64,000 bases of DNA from Acidobacteriaceae bacterium TAA 166 (GTDB taxonomy: Bacteria; Acidobacteriota; Terriglobia; Terriglobales; Acidobacteriaceae). The translations under genes were made by a program, and so were the position numbers. Positions within the stretch are counted from its first letter, which is position 1. The number at the start of each line of letters is the position of its first letter. Location: NCBI GenBank assembly GCA_000421065.1, contig ATWD01000001.1:2100001-2164000 (forward strand), given 5' to 3'. The notes beneath the pieces are model-generated. The model had not been told where the DNA came from and ran no database searches. It was given only the letters and a program-made list of their open reading frames with translations. Positions 10,643 to 19,934 of the stretch are shown piece after piece.

Positions 10643-13246
10643 GTGACTAGACTGGCTATATCCCAGCAGTCACAGGTAGGATCGGCAAAAAAGCAGATCG
10701 AGGTGGGGGGAGCGCGAGTGACTAGTAGAAGATTGGTTCAAATTTTTCTCTACCTTTCACTCCTTCCCGGAAGTATGCGGGCTCAGCTTCCAGGGCTGTC
10801 ATCGTCGCAGACATCACCGGCATCGACGGAGACTACCTCGGCTACGGCACAACCGAGGCCACACGCAATCAGCGCGATTCCTTTGCCAGAAGTCGCTGAT
10901 CGTGCGGAAGAACTTGATCGTCGGCTGGAAATAATAGCCCGACGGGTGGCCGAGCGGCCGGAGACCATATCCTCCGACCAGAACCTCGTCGCGCAGGCTA
11001 CAGAGATCCATGGTAGGGCGGAGCAGTTGGGCAACTTTATGCAAAATGTGCCGGACGCCTTACAGCTACGAGATGAATTTGTGTACTGGAGTTCGCTGAA
11101 CCGGCAGTTCACCTCCGAGCGCAACCTGCTCACCAGCCGCGCTGCTGAGTTGCAGAATCAGATACGCCAGCTCGATACCGAGGAAATCGTCTGGAAAGCA
11201 ACTCAGCAACAGATTCAGGACACCACCGGCATTGAGGCCGTAGCGGCCCGCGTTCAGCAGGAGGTCGATGCGATCCGCAGCACCCGTATGCAGTCGCAGG
11301 AACAGCTCAATCAAATTCTCAATATGCAAAATCAAATGTCGCGAATCGCACGCGACATTCTCGACTCGCTCGATCAGCTGCACGAAGCACAGGAGCGCTT
11401 CCGCGGTCATCTTCTCAAACGCGACAGCCCTCCTTTGTGGGCTGCACACGCTCTCCATGAGGGATCAACGACCATGTCGCTGATGCTTCGTCAGACAGCC
11501 GGTCGAAATATGTCGACCGCGGGAGAATTCGCTCGCGGCGGTCCTCTTGGGATACTGACAATTCCCGCAGTCTACCTGTTTTTCCTGGTGTGTGCTTTCC
11601 GGCTGCGACGGCAGCTTGCGAGCGCATTACCGCCAGCCATGAGTTACGAAGCGCAGATACTCAGCCTCCCTTACTCGCTGGCCCTTCTGGGAGCTCTGAC
11701 GATTGGCCTCTGCGCGACTGCCTCAGCACCAGTCAGCGCCACCTTGGTTTCCTATTTCTTATGGATTTGGGTTGTCTTTCGGCTCGCTCAACTTCTGTTT
11801 GATCCCAAGATACGGACACTGTTGTATCCCGTGTTGGCTCTGGTACTGCTTGATTTAATACGCATTGGAACACCAGTCCCGCCTGTCCTTAATCGAGTTT
11901 TGCTAATCGGCTTCCTGAGTGTTGCGCTCATCGTTTTTGGATGGCTGACGCAACCTGTGAAGCTGCGCCAGTTGAATTTGCCTATGCGGTCTGCCTTCAT
12001 TTTCTTTTGGGCTACACGAGCAGGGTTAGCTTTGCTCGCGATAGCGCTGATCGCAAACATCTGCGGCTACGTGTCTCTGTCGCACGTGCTTGGAGCAGGC
12101 ACGCTGCTTAGCGCTTTTCTTGCAGCAGCTCTGTATTGCACGTGGCGGATTCTGCTTTTGCTACTGGATCTTTTCCTGCGCAGCCGGCCTGCCGCCATAT
12201 TATCTCCTGAACTTCGGCAAGCGATCGAGCTCTGGACTAAACGGTTGCTTCAGCTCGGCGCAGTTCTGCTCTGGTGGACTCGATCCGAGCTATACATCTT
12301 CCTTATTCATGACAGCTTCAGTACTGCCGTTCTGAACTTTCTGGCATACACCATTGCGGTTGGGAAGATCAACATTAGCGTCGGCAGTATCGTCAGCGTT
12401 CTACTTATCGTCGGCATCGGTTATGGACTCTCGCGAGGTGTGAGTTCCTTGCTGCGTAGTGTTCTCATTGCTCAGCTCCCATTGCAGCGCGGTTTGCCCT
12501 ACGCCATCTCTCAGGTTGTCTACTATTGCCTTCTGCTCATGGTGCTGCTGGCTGCGGTTTCAGCTGCGGGCGTGGAACTGAACAGATTTACCGTGATTAC
12601 TGGCGCACTTGGCGTTGGAGTCGGCTTTGGTTTGCAGAATATCGTCAACAATTTCGCCTCTGGCTTGATTTTGCTCTTTGAACGTCCCATTCGCGTCGAT
12701 GATGTCGTCGAAGTCGGTGGCCTGGTAGGCACGGTCAAACGGATCGGCGCCCGTTCGAGCACAATCGCTACCGGGCAGGGCGCTGAGGTCATCGTGCCCA
12801 ACAGCAACCTCCTATCGAATCAGGTCATCAACTGGACTCTCTCTTCATCCTGGCGGCGAGTCGAAATTCCGGTGAGTGTCGCCTATGGTTCTGACCCCGG
12901 CACCATTCTCAAACTGTTGACCTCTGTCGCGGCAGAAAATTCCGAAGTCATGAACGAACCACCGCCTGTCGCTTATTTCCTCGGCTTTGGCGACAGCGCG
13001 CTCAACTTTGAACTGCGCTTTTGGTCCGCCCGACAAGATACTTGGTTTCAGCTCAAGAGCGATGTAGCCATCGGCGTAGCTCGCGCTTTGCGAGAAGCCA
13101 ATATTGAAATTCCTTTCCCCCAAAGAGATCTTCACGTTCGAAGTTCAGATCTCTCACTCTTCGGGCCGACAGATCCGCTCGAAGTACCGCTTTCCGGCAA
13201 AGATTCACTCCGCGCAGAGGATTCAATTGAACCTACAAGCCTCTAA
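10643..13246 (+). CDS. Large MscS-family mechanosensitive channel
   Basis: An 867-residue inner-membrane protein starting at GTG 10643, chosen because a perfect AAGGAGG sits at 10628-10634, eight bases upstream. After a signal-like segment (cut near SMRAQ), residues about 90-260 are a Glu/Gln/Arg-rich helical, coiled-coil-like periplasmic region. Then come about ten membrane segments (290-640) and the conserved MscS core from about 650: GVGVGFGLQNIVNNFASGLI, then FERPIRVDDVVEVGG, and VIVPNSNLLSNQVINW. The long N-terminal part puts it with the MscK/MscM-like members that release solutes on hypo-osmotic shock. It stands alone, with about 1 kb of non-coding DNA downstream. Confidence 0.9.
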   Translation: MTRLAISQQSQVGSAKKQIEVGGARVTSRRLVQIFLYLSLLPGSMRAQLPGLSSSQTSPASTETTSATAQPRPHAISAIPLPEVADRAEELDRRLEIIARRVAERPETISSDQNLVAQATEIHGRAEQLGNFMQNVPDALQLRDEFVYWSSLNRQFTSERNLLTSRAAELQNQIRQLDTEEIVWKATQQQIQDTTGIEAVAARVQQEVDAIRSTRMQSQEQLNQILNMQNQMSRIARDILDSLDQLHEAQERFRGHLLKRDSPPLWAAHALHEGSTTMSLMLRQTAGRNMSTAGEFARGGPLGILTIPAVYLFFLVCAFRLRRQLASALPPAMSYEAQILSLPYSLALLGALTIGLCATASAPVSATLVSYFLWIWVVFRLAQLLFDPKIRTLLYPVLALVLLDLIRIGTPVPPVLNRVLLIGFLSVALIVFGWLTQPVKLRQLNLPMRSAFIFFWATRAGLALLAIALIANICGYVSLSHVLGAGTLLSAFLAAALYCTWRILLLLLDLFLRSRPAAILSPELRQAIELWTKRLLQLGAVLLWWTRSELYIFLIHDSFSTAVLNFLAYTIAVGKINISVGSIVSVLLIVGIGYGLSRGVSSLLRSVLIAQLPLQRGLPYAISQVVYYCLLLMVLLAAVSAAGVELNRFTVITGALGVGVGFGLQNIVNNFASGLILLFERPIRVDDVVEVGGLVGTVKRIGARSSTIATGQGAEVIVPNSNLLSNQVINWTLSSSWRRVEIPVSVAYGSDPGTILKLLTSVAAENSEVMNEPPPVAYFLGFGDSALNFELRFWSARQDTWFQLKSDVAIGVARALREANIEIPFPQRDLHVRSSDLSLFGPTDPLEVPLSGKDSLRAEDSIEPTSL

Positions 13247-13420
13247 CCCATGCCAGACGGTTCCGCGATTAGCTCTGACGAGGTGAATGGCATTACCACA
13301 ACGATCAACGATATAGGATTGATCCCGTTGCAAGATGGTCGACAATCGGCGCCCTCGCGATATTTGTGACTGATTCGACCGCAGATCAGACTTCACGTGA
13401 GAAGGTGATCCGCTGTGTCG

Positions 13421-13493
13421 AAGCCTGTTTGTTGGCAACGTTCGATCGCCGTGAAGATGGCGATCGAATGTTGCCAAATCTCAAGGCAGGCTT
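13421..13493. repeat. Long imperfect hairpin
   Basis: TTGGCAACGTTCGATCGCC at 13432-13450 pairs with 13459-13477 over 19 bases with a single G.T mismatch and an 8-base loop. An outer pair AAGCCTG (13421-13427) / CAGGCTT (13487-13493) extends it. There is no T-run. It could be a structured RNA, a REP/MITE-like element or a recombination relic. Confidence 0.6.
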
Positions 13494-13906
13494 AGCTGGG
13501 TGGAAAGACCTAAAAACTGGATATACGATTTGGCGTCAAACGTCGAAATACTGCGACATCATCCCTAAGCACTCCGGAAAAGGACACCATAATTTGGAGA
13601 AGGGCCACCACCGACGCTACCTGCCCTCACCCATTCCCTGCAAACAATGCGCCTTATCAAACATCGCATCACTGACTTTATGGTCATCTTAATCGGGTAA
13701 GAGGCGAGGATTTAGCACGATGCCGGTTGTCGATACCCGAAAAGGGATTGTGTAGCACTGACCAAAGCCGTCTCTGGTTACCATTTTTATTCAATAATAT
13801 AGCGGAATATAGACACGCATGGCGGGAAAGGCTGGCCGACTCTGGTTCGACTCGACATTCGAACCTAAAATCCTGCCAATCCAATCTATTCAATGAATTA
13901 CAGAAA

Positions 13907-14045
13907 AGACGCTCGCCCAAGAATAGGAATGTTTCTTTTTGCTGACGTACAGGCGATCACTCTCATTCAAAGCAGGTAAAGAGAAATCGGACTCCGATAT
14001 GTCTCTTATTCGACCTCTGCAGGAGTTCGGCACAGGTCGGAAGCG
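13907..14045. repeat. Dispersed repeat A, copy 1
   Basis: About 135 bases starting AGACGCTCGCCCAAG, nearly identical to 49582-49717 in the same orientation, with a few substitutions and indels. No coding assignment. The second copy begins exactly where a TrbC-like gene is cut off, so the repeat marks insertion or recombination junctions. Confidence 0.8.
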
Positions 14046-14250
14046 ATTACCCTGATTCGCACCCCATACATCAATGACGTGAACAAAAGTCCTACGAATG
14101 GATGAGGGTGCTGTTGGGCGCTGAAGTAACAGGAATCCACAGCCCTGAGCGGACCGTGCTTCGTTCTCCGTACGGGAGAAGCGACAATATATTGGATTGG
14201 CCGATGATTTAGACCGAAGAGATAGTTAGTGTAACGCAGCTATTTTGAGT

Positions 14251-15046
14251 TCAAGTAGCCGCCGTCTGGGGTTTGGCCACCATGCCTCGGGTGCTGGAGG
14301 TTTTGTATCGCAGCGAGGAGTGTGGCCTGATGGTGTTGTAGTGGACGCGCCAGCGTTCGGCCAGCACCCGCAGTTCATTCATCGAGTAGAAGATCTCTCC
14401 ATTGAGGAACTCATCTCTGAGCCTGGAGTTGAAGCTTTCGCAGTAGCCGTTCTCCCACGGGGATCCAGGCTCGATGTACAGTGTCTCTGTGCCTGCGGTT
14501 TCCAGCCACTGGCGCAGTTGTTTGGCGACGAACTCAGGGCCATTGTCTGAACGTATGTGTTCCGGCCTGCCATGCTCCAGCATGGTATCGGCCACCACTT
14601 CGATCACCTGGGCCGAGGACCAGCGCCGACGCGGGAAGACCGCAAGACTCTTGCGGGTATATTCGTCGATCAGGTTCAACAGCCGCACACTGCGTCCGTC
14701 ATGCGTAGCGTGGGAGACGAAGTCCCAACTCCATACGTGGTTAACATGCGTCGGCCGCAGCCGCACGCAAGAGCCGTTGTTATCCCACAGCCGCCCTCGT
14801 GGCTTCTGCTTCTTCGGTACCTTCAGCCCTTCGCGGCGCCAGATGCGCTCGACCCGATCTTTGCCCACGCGCCAGCCAGCATGCTGTAGCAACGCCGTGA
14901 TCCGGCGATCCTCACGCTCCGTCGGTCGATAGCGCTGCGTGCCGCGTGGCTGGGACACCAGGGCGGCACGCATGCCGTTCGCTCAGACCATGCCCGCTCC
15001 GAACATGATCCACTGCACGGCGATGCCGCTCAGGGCTTAGAAATTT
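14251..15046 (-). pseudogene. IS3 OrfB transposase (DDE integrase), frameshifted near its N-terminus
   Basis: The main frame (240 codons from 14973) has the integrase core with DDE residues in context: VWSWDFVSH, RSDNGPEFVAKQL and SPWENGYCESFNSRLRDE, and ends NTIRPHSSLRYKTSS. The expected OrfB start (KFLSPERHRRAVDHVRSG then LSERHACR) is present upstream in another frame from 15046. The two join if one base is removed from the GGG at 14961-14963 (plus strand). The OrfA-to-OrfB transition needs a -1 shift, as usual for IS3 elements. Confidence 0.8.
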
Positions 15047-15315
15047 CCCCGCGCAAGATCCTCCAGAACCTGCTTGTCCAGGCTCAGCTCCGCCACCAAC
15101 CGCTTCAGCTTCGAGTTCTCCTGTTCAAGCTCCTTCAACCGCTTCGCCTGGTCTACCTTCAGACCGCCATACTCTTTACGCCAACGGTAGTAGGTCTGCT
15201 CGACGATCCCTGCTTCCCGGCAGGCCTGATCGGTTGCCTTCCCGTTCGCCACGAGTACTTCCACCTGCCGAAGTACGCTCACCATCTGCTCAGGCGTATA
15301 TCGCTTCCGCGCCAT
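15037..15315 (-). CDS. IS3 OrfA transposase subunit
   Basis: A 92-residue protein: MARKRYTPEQMVSVLRQVEV, then an HTH (ACREAGIVEQTYYRWRKEYG) and a leucine-zipper-like C-terminus (LKELEQENSKLKRLVAEL). It binds the element ends and is the N-terminal part of the OrfAB fusion transposase. Intact here, so it could act as a repressor even though OrfB is broken. Confidence 0.9.
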   Translation of the reverse strand: MARKRYTPEQMVSVLRQVEVLVANGKATDQACREAGIVEQTYYRWRKEYGGLKVDQAKRLKELEQENSKLKRLVAELSLDKQVLEDLARGNF

Positions 15316-15930
15316 CCAAATGCTCCTTCAAAAAAATTTTCTCTCTTCGCATTTGGTCCAAATTCAGGCAGGCACTCCAGATTGTCGCTCTCGCATAATA
15401 AGTCAACTTTTTTGACTGATAATGCAGAAAAGATACTCTCTCCGCAAACACTAGCGTGTCCCCTCACATCCGAGGTGCTCTTCAGATAGAGGACATCAGG
15501 TGCATACTGCATACGCTCTAATTGGCTTTTTGGGCAATAAAATCCAACCCAAATTGTCGTACCGGCGATACGACAATTTCTTCCTGTGGGAAGATCTCGG
15601 GCAAACTACATCATCCTGCGCAAGTCGTTACCGTTAAGCATTCTCTACCCGGCACATCGCGGGAGCGCGAACTCTACCCCATTCCTACACTGTCCTATTA
15701 CGACGAGGTATCGCACAAAGCTTCGTACGGTCGTGCCGCCAAGTCGAGCATAGGATATTCCGTGACATTCCCCCTATCAGGACTAAGACACGGAGAGAGT
15801 CAGGAGTATAACCGCGTGGATCAGTTCCCGCCGTTGTCATGAAGTCATGAAGCACTCTTCGATAGACCCCGAGTGTTGTCTCCATTACACCCCGATGTTA
15901 ATATCTGGGACTTGTAGGAGTGATCAGTTT
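15316..15930. other. Intergenic region with terminator-like hairpin
   Basis: About 600 bases upstream of IS3 OrfA and downstream of the NTF2-like gene. An 11-base perfect stem, AAATTGTCGTA (15551-15561) and TACGACAATTT (15569-15579) with a 7-base loop, could be a bidirectional terminator or operator. No gene is supported. Confidence 0.4.
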
Positions 15931-16368
15931 TCACCAGACTTCATGGAGCATCGAAGCGTCCGTAGGGCGACTGGTAGTGCTGATAATGATCCATTCATCG
16001 TCCGCTCGCCTGAGTTCGAACGATACTGCGGCGCGGTCAATTTCTGCGCCATCGCCACGGCGACGTGACATGATAGCGTCCACTCTGCTCGCATTCTCGC
16101 TATACGCGGTGATCGTCTTGTCGAGAGCTTCGGTGTGGGTGTAGCCGATTTGTTTCAGGGTACCTTGCATTTCATTTAGGACGCCCACGACCTCTTCCGA
16201 AGACTTGAGCCACTTCGTGTGCTTGGGACTTGACGTGTGAAGCGGCACGCCCCAATAAAGGAGAATTTTGTTGGGGTCGATTTTGCCCGCACCGATATCA
16301 AGGAAGGCTTGGAAGTACAGCGAGAACCATTGATCAACTTCATCGCGAATTGAGAGGAGTGAGGTCAT
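15931..16368 (-). CDS. NTF2-like / SnoaL-family protein
   Basis: A 145-residue protein from ATG 16368 (MTSLLSIRDEVDQWFSLYFQ); the open frame extends further upstream, but those codons overlap the LLM gene and look unrelated. It has the size and pattern of DUF4440/SnoaL-like cone-fold proteins, with an N-terminal helix, a middle Trp-Gly turn and a C-terminal strand LRRADDEWIIISTTSRP. These small proteins are often binding subunits or isomerases of unknown substrate. It lies 14 bases after the LLM monooxygenase and is likely co-transcribed with it and DUF2911. Confidence 0.65.
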   Translation of the reverse strand: MTSLLSIRDEVDQWFSLYFQAFLDIGAGKIDPNKILLYWGVPLHTSSPKHTKWLKSSEEVVGVLNEMQGTLKQIGYTHTEALDKTITAYSENASRVDAIMSRRRGDGAEIDRAAVSFELRRADDEWIIISTTSRPTDASMLHEVW

Positions 16369-16382
16369 TATTGTACCTGCCG

Positions 16383-17432
16383 TTATGTGATGGAGAGTTG
16401 CGCGAGCGATTCTGAAGGACGTGCGGATTGGAGCAGTCCGGCAAGGAGTTCGTAGGAGTGTCGCCGGGCGACCCAATCGGTGGTCATGTCCTGAATCACA
16501 AATTCATCCACCAGAAAGTCTTGTTCTATCCCTTGCAGTTGCTCCGCCACTTGCTCAAGGGTGCCAGCGATGTAACGAGGAGGACGATAACTCCCTCGCT
16601 TATATCTCTCGATGACGGGGATACCCCCCAACATCTTTATCGCTTCCTCGGGAGACGGCTCGAGGAACTGGAATTTGCCTGAAGCAAGATAGTTGTATGC
16701 GACCTGCACAGGGCCAAGCTGTCGACGCGCCTCCAATTCGGTGTCGCTGCAGACCACATGGAGTCCGAGGCGAACCTCAAGAGACTGCACGCCCACGGAT
16801 CCGGAAGCTGGTTTGAAACACTCTCTGTAGGTTTCCACGCATTCTCGGGTTGAAACTGATTGAAGAAACTGGCAAAGACATAACGAAGCCCCCGCTCGCC
16901 CGCCGCGCGTGCGCTCCAGGGACTGGTCCCGGTCAAATGAAGCTGCGGGCGGCTGCTGATGCTGTGAATGGGGACAGACCCGAGAATCGAGTCGGACTCA
17001 AAAGAGTTCTGCAGCCAATTTATGAGTTCGGTCAACTGAGAATCCGAGTCCGGATGGAACGGCTTTGATCGATCCTGCTGTAAGGCGAGGTCAGTAACCG
17101 GACCCGTCGTGGCGCGGCCAACGCCAAGATCAATCCGGCCTGGATAGAGTTCGTTCAACGTGCAAAAGACCTCTGCAACCCGATATGCGCTATAGTGATT
17201 CAGAAGTACAGCGCCGGACCCTATGCGGATTGTCTTTGTACGAGCTGCAGCGGCCGCGATCAATACCTCGGGCGACCTTCCAACCAGGGATTTCGCGTGA
17301 TGCTCTGCGAACCAGATCCGGTGATAGCCCAGGCTCTCCGCAAGCACCGCCAGATCCAGGCTGTGCTGGAGTGCTTGAGATGGGTTCTCTCCTGGCTGCA
17401 CGACTGATAGATCCACAAATCGAGAGCTTCAT
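16383..17432 (-). pseudogene. LLM-class flavin-dependent monooxygenase, two frameshifts
   Basis: Reconstructed from three frames. ATG 17432 (MKLSI, with GAGGTGG upstream) overlaps the DUF2911 stop by ATGA. One extra base near 17414-17420 moves to the frame carrying DLSVVQPGENPSQALQHSLD and GYHRIWFAEHHAKS. Loss of one A near 16832-16834 moves to the frame with TYRECFKPASGSVG and LGLHVVCSDTELEARRQLGP. Together they give a full-length protein of about 348 residues of the bacterial luciferase-like MsnO8 type, which would use FMNH2 and oxygen. With two independent lesions it is probably inactive unless both are sequencing errors. Confidence 0.75.
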
Positions 17433-18238
17433 ACATCCACCTCTTTCGATGAAGTCTCTTCGCGCTGTTCTGACCATTGTGTGATGTTGCCTTCAGCCAA
17501 CTGGGCAAAGTACATATCGCCCGCCTCCTTAGCCCGTTGTACAGATAGCTTCGCGTACTGAAACGCCGCATCGATGTCTCCGAGTTTGGCTTCGATCAGG
17601 GATTTAAGTTGATAGTAAAAGTAAGGCTTTCGCTGGTTGATTTCCAGGCCCATGTCGATTCGAAGCAGCGCACCTCGGAGGTCGTCTGTCTCATAGCAGA
17701 ATTTGGCTGCCATGTAATAGTCATCGAACGAAGGCCCGCCTGATTCAGGAACGGCATCTTCGAGCGCATTCTTTTGATTCGGAATGGCGAATGGCACCGA
17801 CACACGTGTCTTGTCCCATGCGATTTCGATGTTTGCTTCAAAATGACTTGTTTGCTCGATGGCAATGCTGAACGTTTCCGCAACTCGTTCCGAGATCCGG
17901 GCCGGAACTTCTACGGACAATGCGACGGATTTCTTGTCCCAATGCCTTGGAAGTCCATAGTTGCTGATATCGGTGTAGAACACGATTGTCCAGGCTTCTG
18001 GCAGCGGGACTGTGTACAGCGCATACTTTCCCCGCGGAAGCGTCCCGCTGGCAAAGCGGAGATTCTGGCTGGTGAAGATCGTGGTGCATCCATTCGCGCC
18101 AGTTCGCCAGAGCTGTCCATAGGGAACGACTGAACCGAAGATCTCTCTTCCTCTCTTGAGAGGCTGAGAGTACTCGATGTTCAAGTCTATTAGGCTCGAA
18201 TGGCTAATGATCGTTGTTGCATACTTTGATCTGTTCAT
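17429..18238 (-). CDS. DUF2911 domain-containing protein
   Basis: A 269-residue protein. The N-terminal half is the DUF2911 beta domain: IEYSQPLKRGREIFGSVVPY, GQLWRTGANGCTTI, LPRGKYALYTVP. This family is common in Bacteroidetes and Acidobacteria and of unknown function. The C-terminal third is helical (ALLRIDMGLEINQRKPYFYY; YAKLSVQRAKEAGDMYFAQL) and TPR-like. Unlike most family members it shows no signal peptide from this start. It leads the operon and its stop overlaps the LLM start. Confidence 0.8.
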   Translation of the reverse strand: MNRSKYATTIISHSSLIDLNIEYSQPLKRGREIFGSVVPYGQLWRTGANGCTTIFTSQNLRFASGTLPRGKYALYTVPLPEAWTIVFYTDISNYGLPRHWDKKSVALSVEVPARISERVAETFSIAIEQTSHFEANIEIAWDKTRVSVPFAIPNQKNALEDAVPESGGPSFDDYYMAAKFCYETDDLRGALLRIDMGLEINQRKPYFYYQLKSLIEAKLGDIDAAFQYAKLSVQRAKEAGDMYFAQLAEGNITQWSEQREETSSKEVDV

Positions 18239-18350
18239 CGATTTCCTCTATAAGTTCTTCCGCATCCTGGCGTCCTTGGCGAGCACTAGCCTGGCTGTTT
18301 GAAAATCACGGGAGCCTCGCCACTCCTGATGCCGGCGGAGTGGCGAGTTT

Positions 18351-19190
18351 TCAAGGCTTGCCGGACGCGAATGATTGCGGTTGACGCTGGGGCCAGCCGC
18401 CCGCCAGCGACTTGTAAAGACTGACGGCGTCGGCGGCGCTACTAAGATGGCTGCTTGCGTAGGCGTCTTCGTCTTGAAGTTGAGCTCGCTCCGCGATCCA
18501 ATAGATCGAGTAGGCCGGTTGCACCTTCTCTGTAGCGAACGTTCGCCAGATCAGCGGCGCGCTTACTGTCGAGAGCAGCCTGACGGCGCGCGGCATCTTC
18601 CTCTCGCGAACGCGCGTACCTCACCAGCGCATTATCGACATCTTCAAGCGCCAATAAGACCGTTTGCTGATACTGAGCCAGTTGGGCGTTCCCATCGGCA
18701 CGACTCGCCGCGATGCGCGCCTTCACTCTGCCGCGATCCAGGAAAGACCAATCAATGTTAAGTGCTGCAAGGTTTACAGGGCTGACACCATCAAAGGGCG
18801 AATCAGAGTGGTACTCCATCATTCCCAGAAGACCCGCAAAAGTCACGCGCGGAAATAGGTCTGCGGTATTTATGCCTATCTGCTCAGTCGCAGCGTGGAG
18901 ACGTTGCTCTGAGGCACTAATATCCGGACGACGGCGAACGAGATCTGCAGGTGTTCCGGGATTGATGTTCTCGGGCAGATCGGGAAGCGCCTTCCGAACG
19001 GAAAGTTCATCAATGAGCGCATCGGGCGACTGGCCGCACAGTACCGCGAGCCGGTGCTCATCCAGCGCGATTGTGGACTGCAGCGCGGGTATACGAGCGG
19101 TTGTGCTCTCATAGAGCGCACGAGCTCGGGCCGTATCGAACTGTGTTCCTCGACCGGCGTCGTACGTTGCCTCCACAGGCACTGGATCCG
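18351..19190 (-). pseudogene. RND-type outer-membrane efflux channel (TolC/NodT-like), 5'-truncated and frameshifted
   Basis: The surviving part covers the second TolC repeat: VEATYDAGRGTQFDTARARA, PADLVRRRPDISASEQRLHA, FPRVTFAGLLGMMEY and LDRGRVKARIAAS. It lacks the first half and the lipoprotein signal, starting abruptly near 19190. One extra base near 18495 shifts the end: joining gives GLLDLLDAERAQLQ, the usual DYLDLLDAERAQLQ-like motif, then LYKSLAGGWPQ. It is a remnant of a tripartite drug-efflux operon probably once controlled by the neighbouring TetR, whose likely operator lies right at the truncation point. Confidence 0.8.
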
Positions 19191-19200
19191 ATGCTAATAA

Positions 19201-19214
19201 AACGACCAGTCGTT
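19201..19214. promoter_or_regulatory. TetR-type operator at the efflux-remnant junction
   Basis: AACGACCAGTCGTT is a near-perfect palindrome sharing the GACCAGTC core with the site at 19882. It sits downstream of tetR and just before the truncated efflux gene, consistent with an ancestral promoter of the deleted efflux genes. Confidence 0.55.
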
Positions 19215-19269
19215 AGATTTTTATGTGGGATTTGGGGCCTGGCGGATTGCTTATGGAGATCTGGGGCGC

Positions 19270-19848
19270 TCACCGCGCCGCGAGTGTGGTGAGAATAATA
19301 TCTTCGAACTCCTCGGCTGCGCGCTCGGATCTCTCGACCTTCGACCTGAGAGCGGCGCCCTGGAATAAGTTGAGGATAAAGCGTGCAGTCTTATCTGGGG
19401 CGAGATTACGGTCGAACGCCCCAGCGCTTTGACCCTCGCGGATGACTCGCTCGAAGGAGTTGCTCCAGTCCTCAAGGATCTTGGCTAGCTGTATTCGGAG
19501 CGGTTCGCTTTGGTTTGACATCTCGAGAGAAAGATTTCCGATCATGCAGCCATCGTAGCAACTTCCCGCCTTGGCGGTAGCAATCCGCAGCAGCATTAGG
19601 AGCTTTTGTGTTGGAGCCAGATCGTCCCGTACGAGGATGGCCTCTGATTGTTCCTTCAAGGGAGCGAAATAAGCTTCGAGTGCTTCGTGCGCAAACTCTT
19701 CCTTTGAGTGGAAGTGATTGAAAAACGATCCCTTTGGAACACCAGCTGCCTCAGCGATGCTTTCAACAGAAGCAGTACTGTAGCCCCGCTGATGAATGAT
19801 CCCAACGCCGGCTCTCAAAATATCGGCGCGCTTTGATTGTCGGCCCAA
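19270..19848 (-). CDS. TetR/AcrR-family transcriptional repressor
   Basis: A 192-residue protein with an N-terminal HTH (GYSTASVESIAEAAGVPKGS followed by FFNHFHSKEEF) and a helical ligand domain containing CYDGCMIGNLSLEMSN, the signature of the TetR_C_6-like subgroup that often controls quinone or electrophile-responsive oxidoreductases. It is divergent from the quinone oxidoreductase at 19935, with a candidate operator at 19882-19891 in the shared promoter. Confidence 0.9.
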   Translation of the reverse strand: MGRQSKRADILRAGVGIIHQRGYSTASVESIAEAAGVPKGSFFNHFHSKEEFAHEALEAYFAPLKEQSEAILVRDDLAPTQKLLMLLRIATAKAGSCYDGCMIGNLSLEMSNQSEPLRIQLAKILEDWSNSFERVIREGQSAGAFDRNLAPDKTARFILNLFQGAALRSKVERSERAAEEFEDIILTTLAAR

Positions 19849-19881
19849 TTCTGAATCCTCGTTCTTCAGAATACATCAAAG

Positions 19882-19891
19882 TGACCAGTCA
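19882..19891. promoter_or_regulatory. TetR-type operator in divergent promoter
   Basis: TGACCAGTCA, a 10-base near-palindrome between tetR and the quinone oxidoreductase gene, sharing its core with 19201-19214. Probable autoregulatory site. Confidence 0.5.
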
Positions 19892-19934
19892 GTTTAACTT
19901 TTACAAGCCGAAGAAGCTCGGAGCAGGAGAGGGA

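Larger units (their letters stand above)
13247..14244. other. Non-coding region with long hairpin and dispersed repeat A
   Basis: About 1 kb between the channel gene and the IS3 element. It contains a long hairpin at 13421-13493 and copy 1 of dispersed repeat A (13907-14045), both listed separately. The open frames here (for example 13366-13692) have no recognisable domains, signal or ribosome-binding site, and are not called. Confidence 0.5.
14251..15330 (-). mobile_element. IS3-family insertion sequence (IS407-like), probably inactive
   Basis: Contains adjacent orfA and orfB of an IS3-family element; the LVAELSLDKQVLEDLARGNF end of OrfA is typical of the IS407 group. Terminal inverted repeats could not be fixed by eye, so the limits are those of the coding parts. 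A one-base frameshift in orfB suggests it no longer transposes by itself. Confidence 0.8.

Noticed and set aside
14245..15400. Terminal inverted repeats of the IS3 element
   Set aside because: No convincing pair of TG...CA ends could be matched by eye on both sides, so exact IS limits are not claimed.
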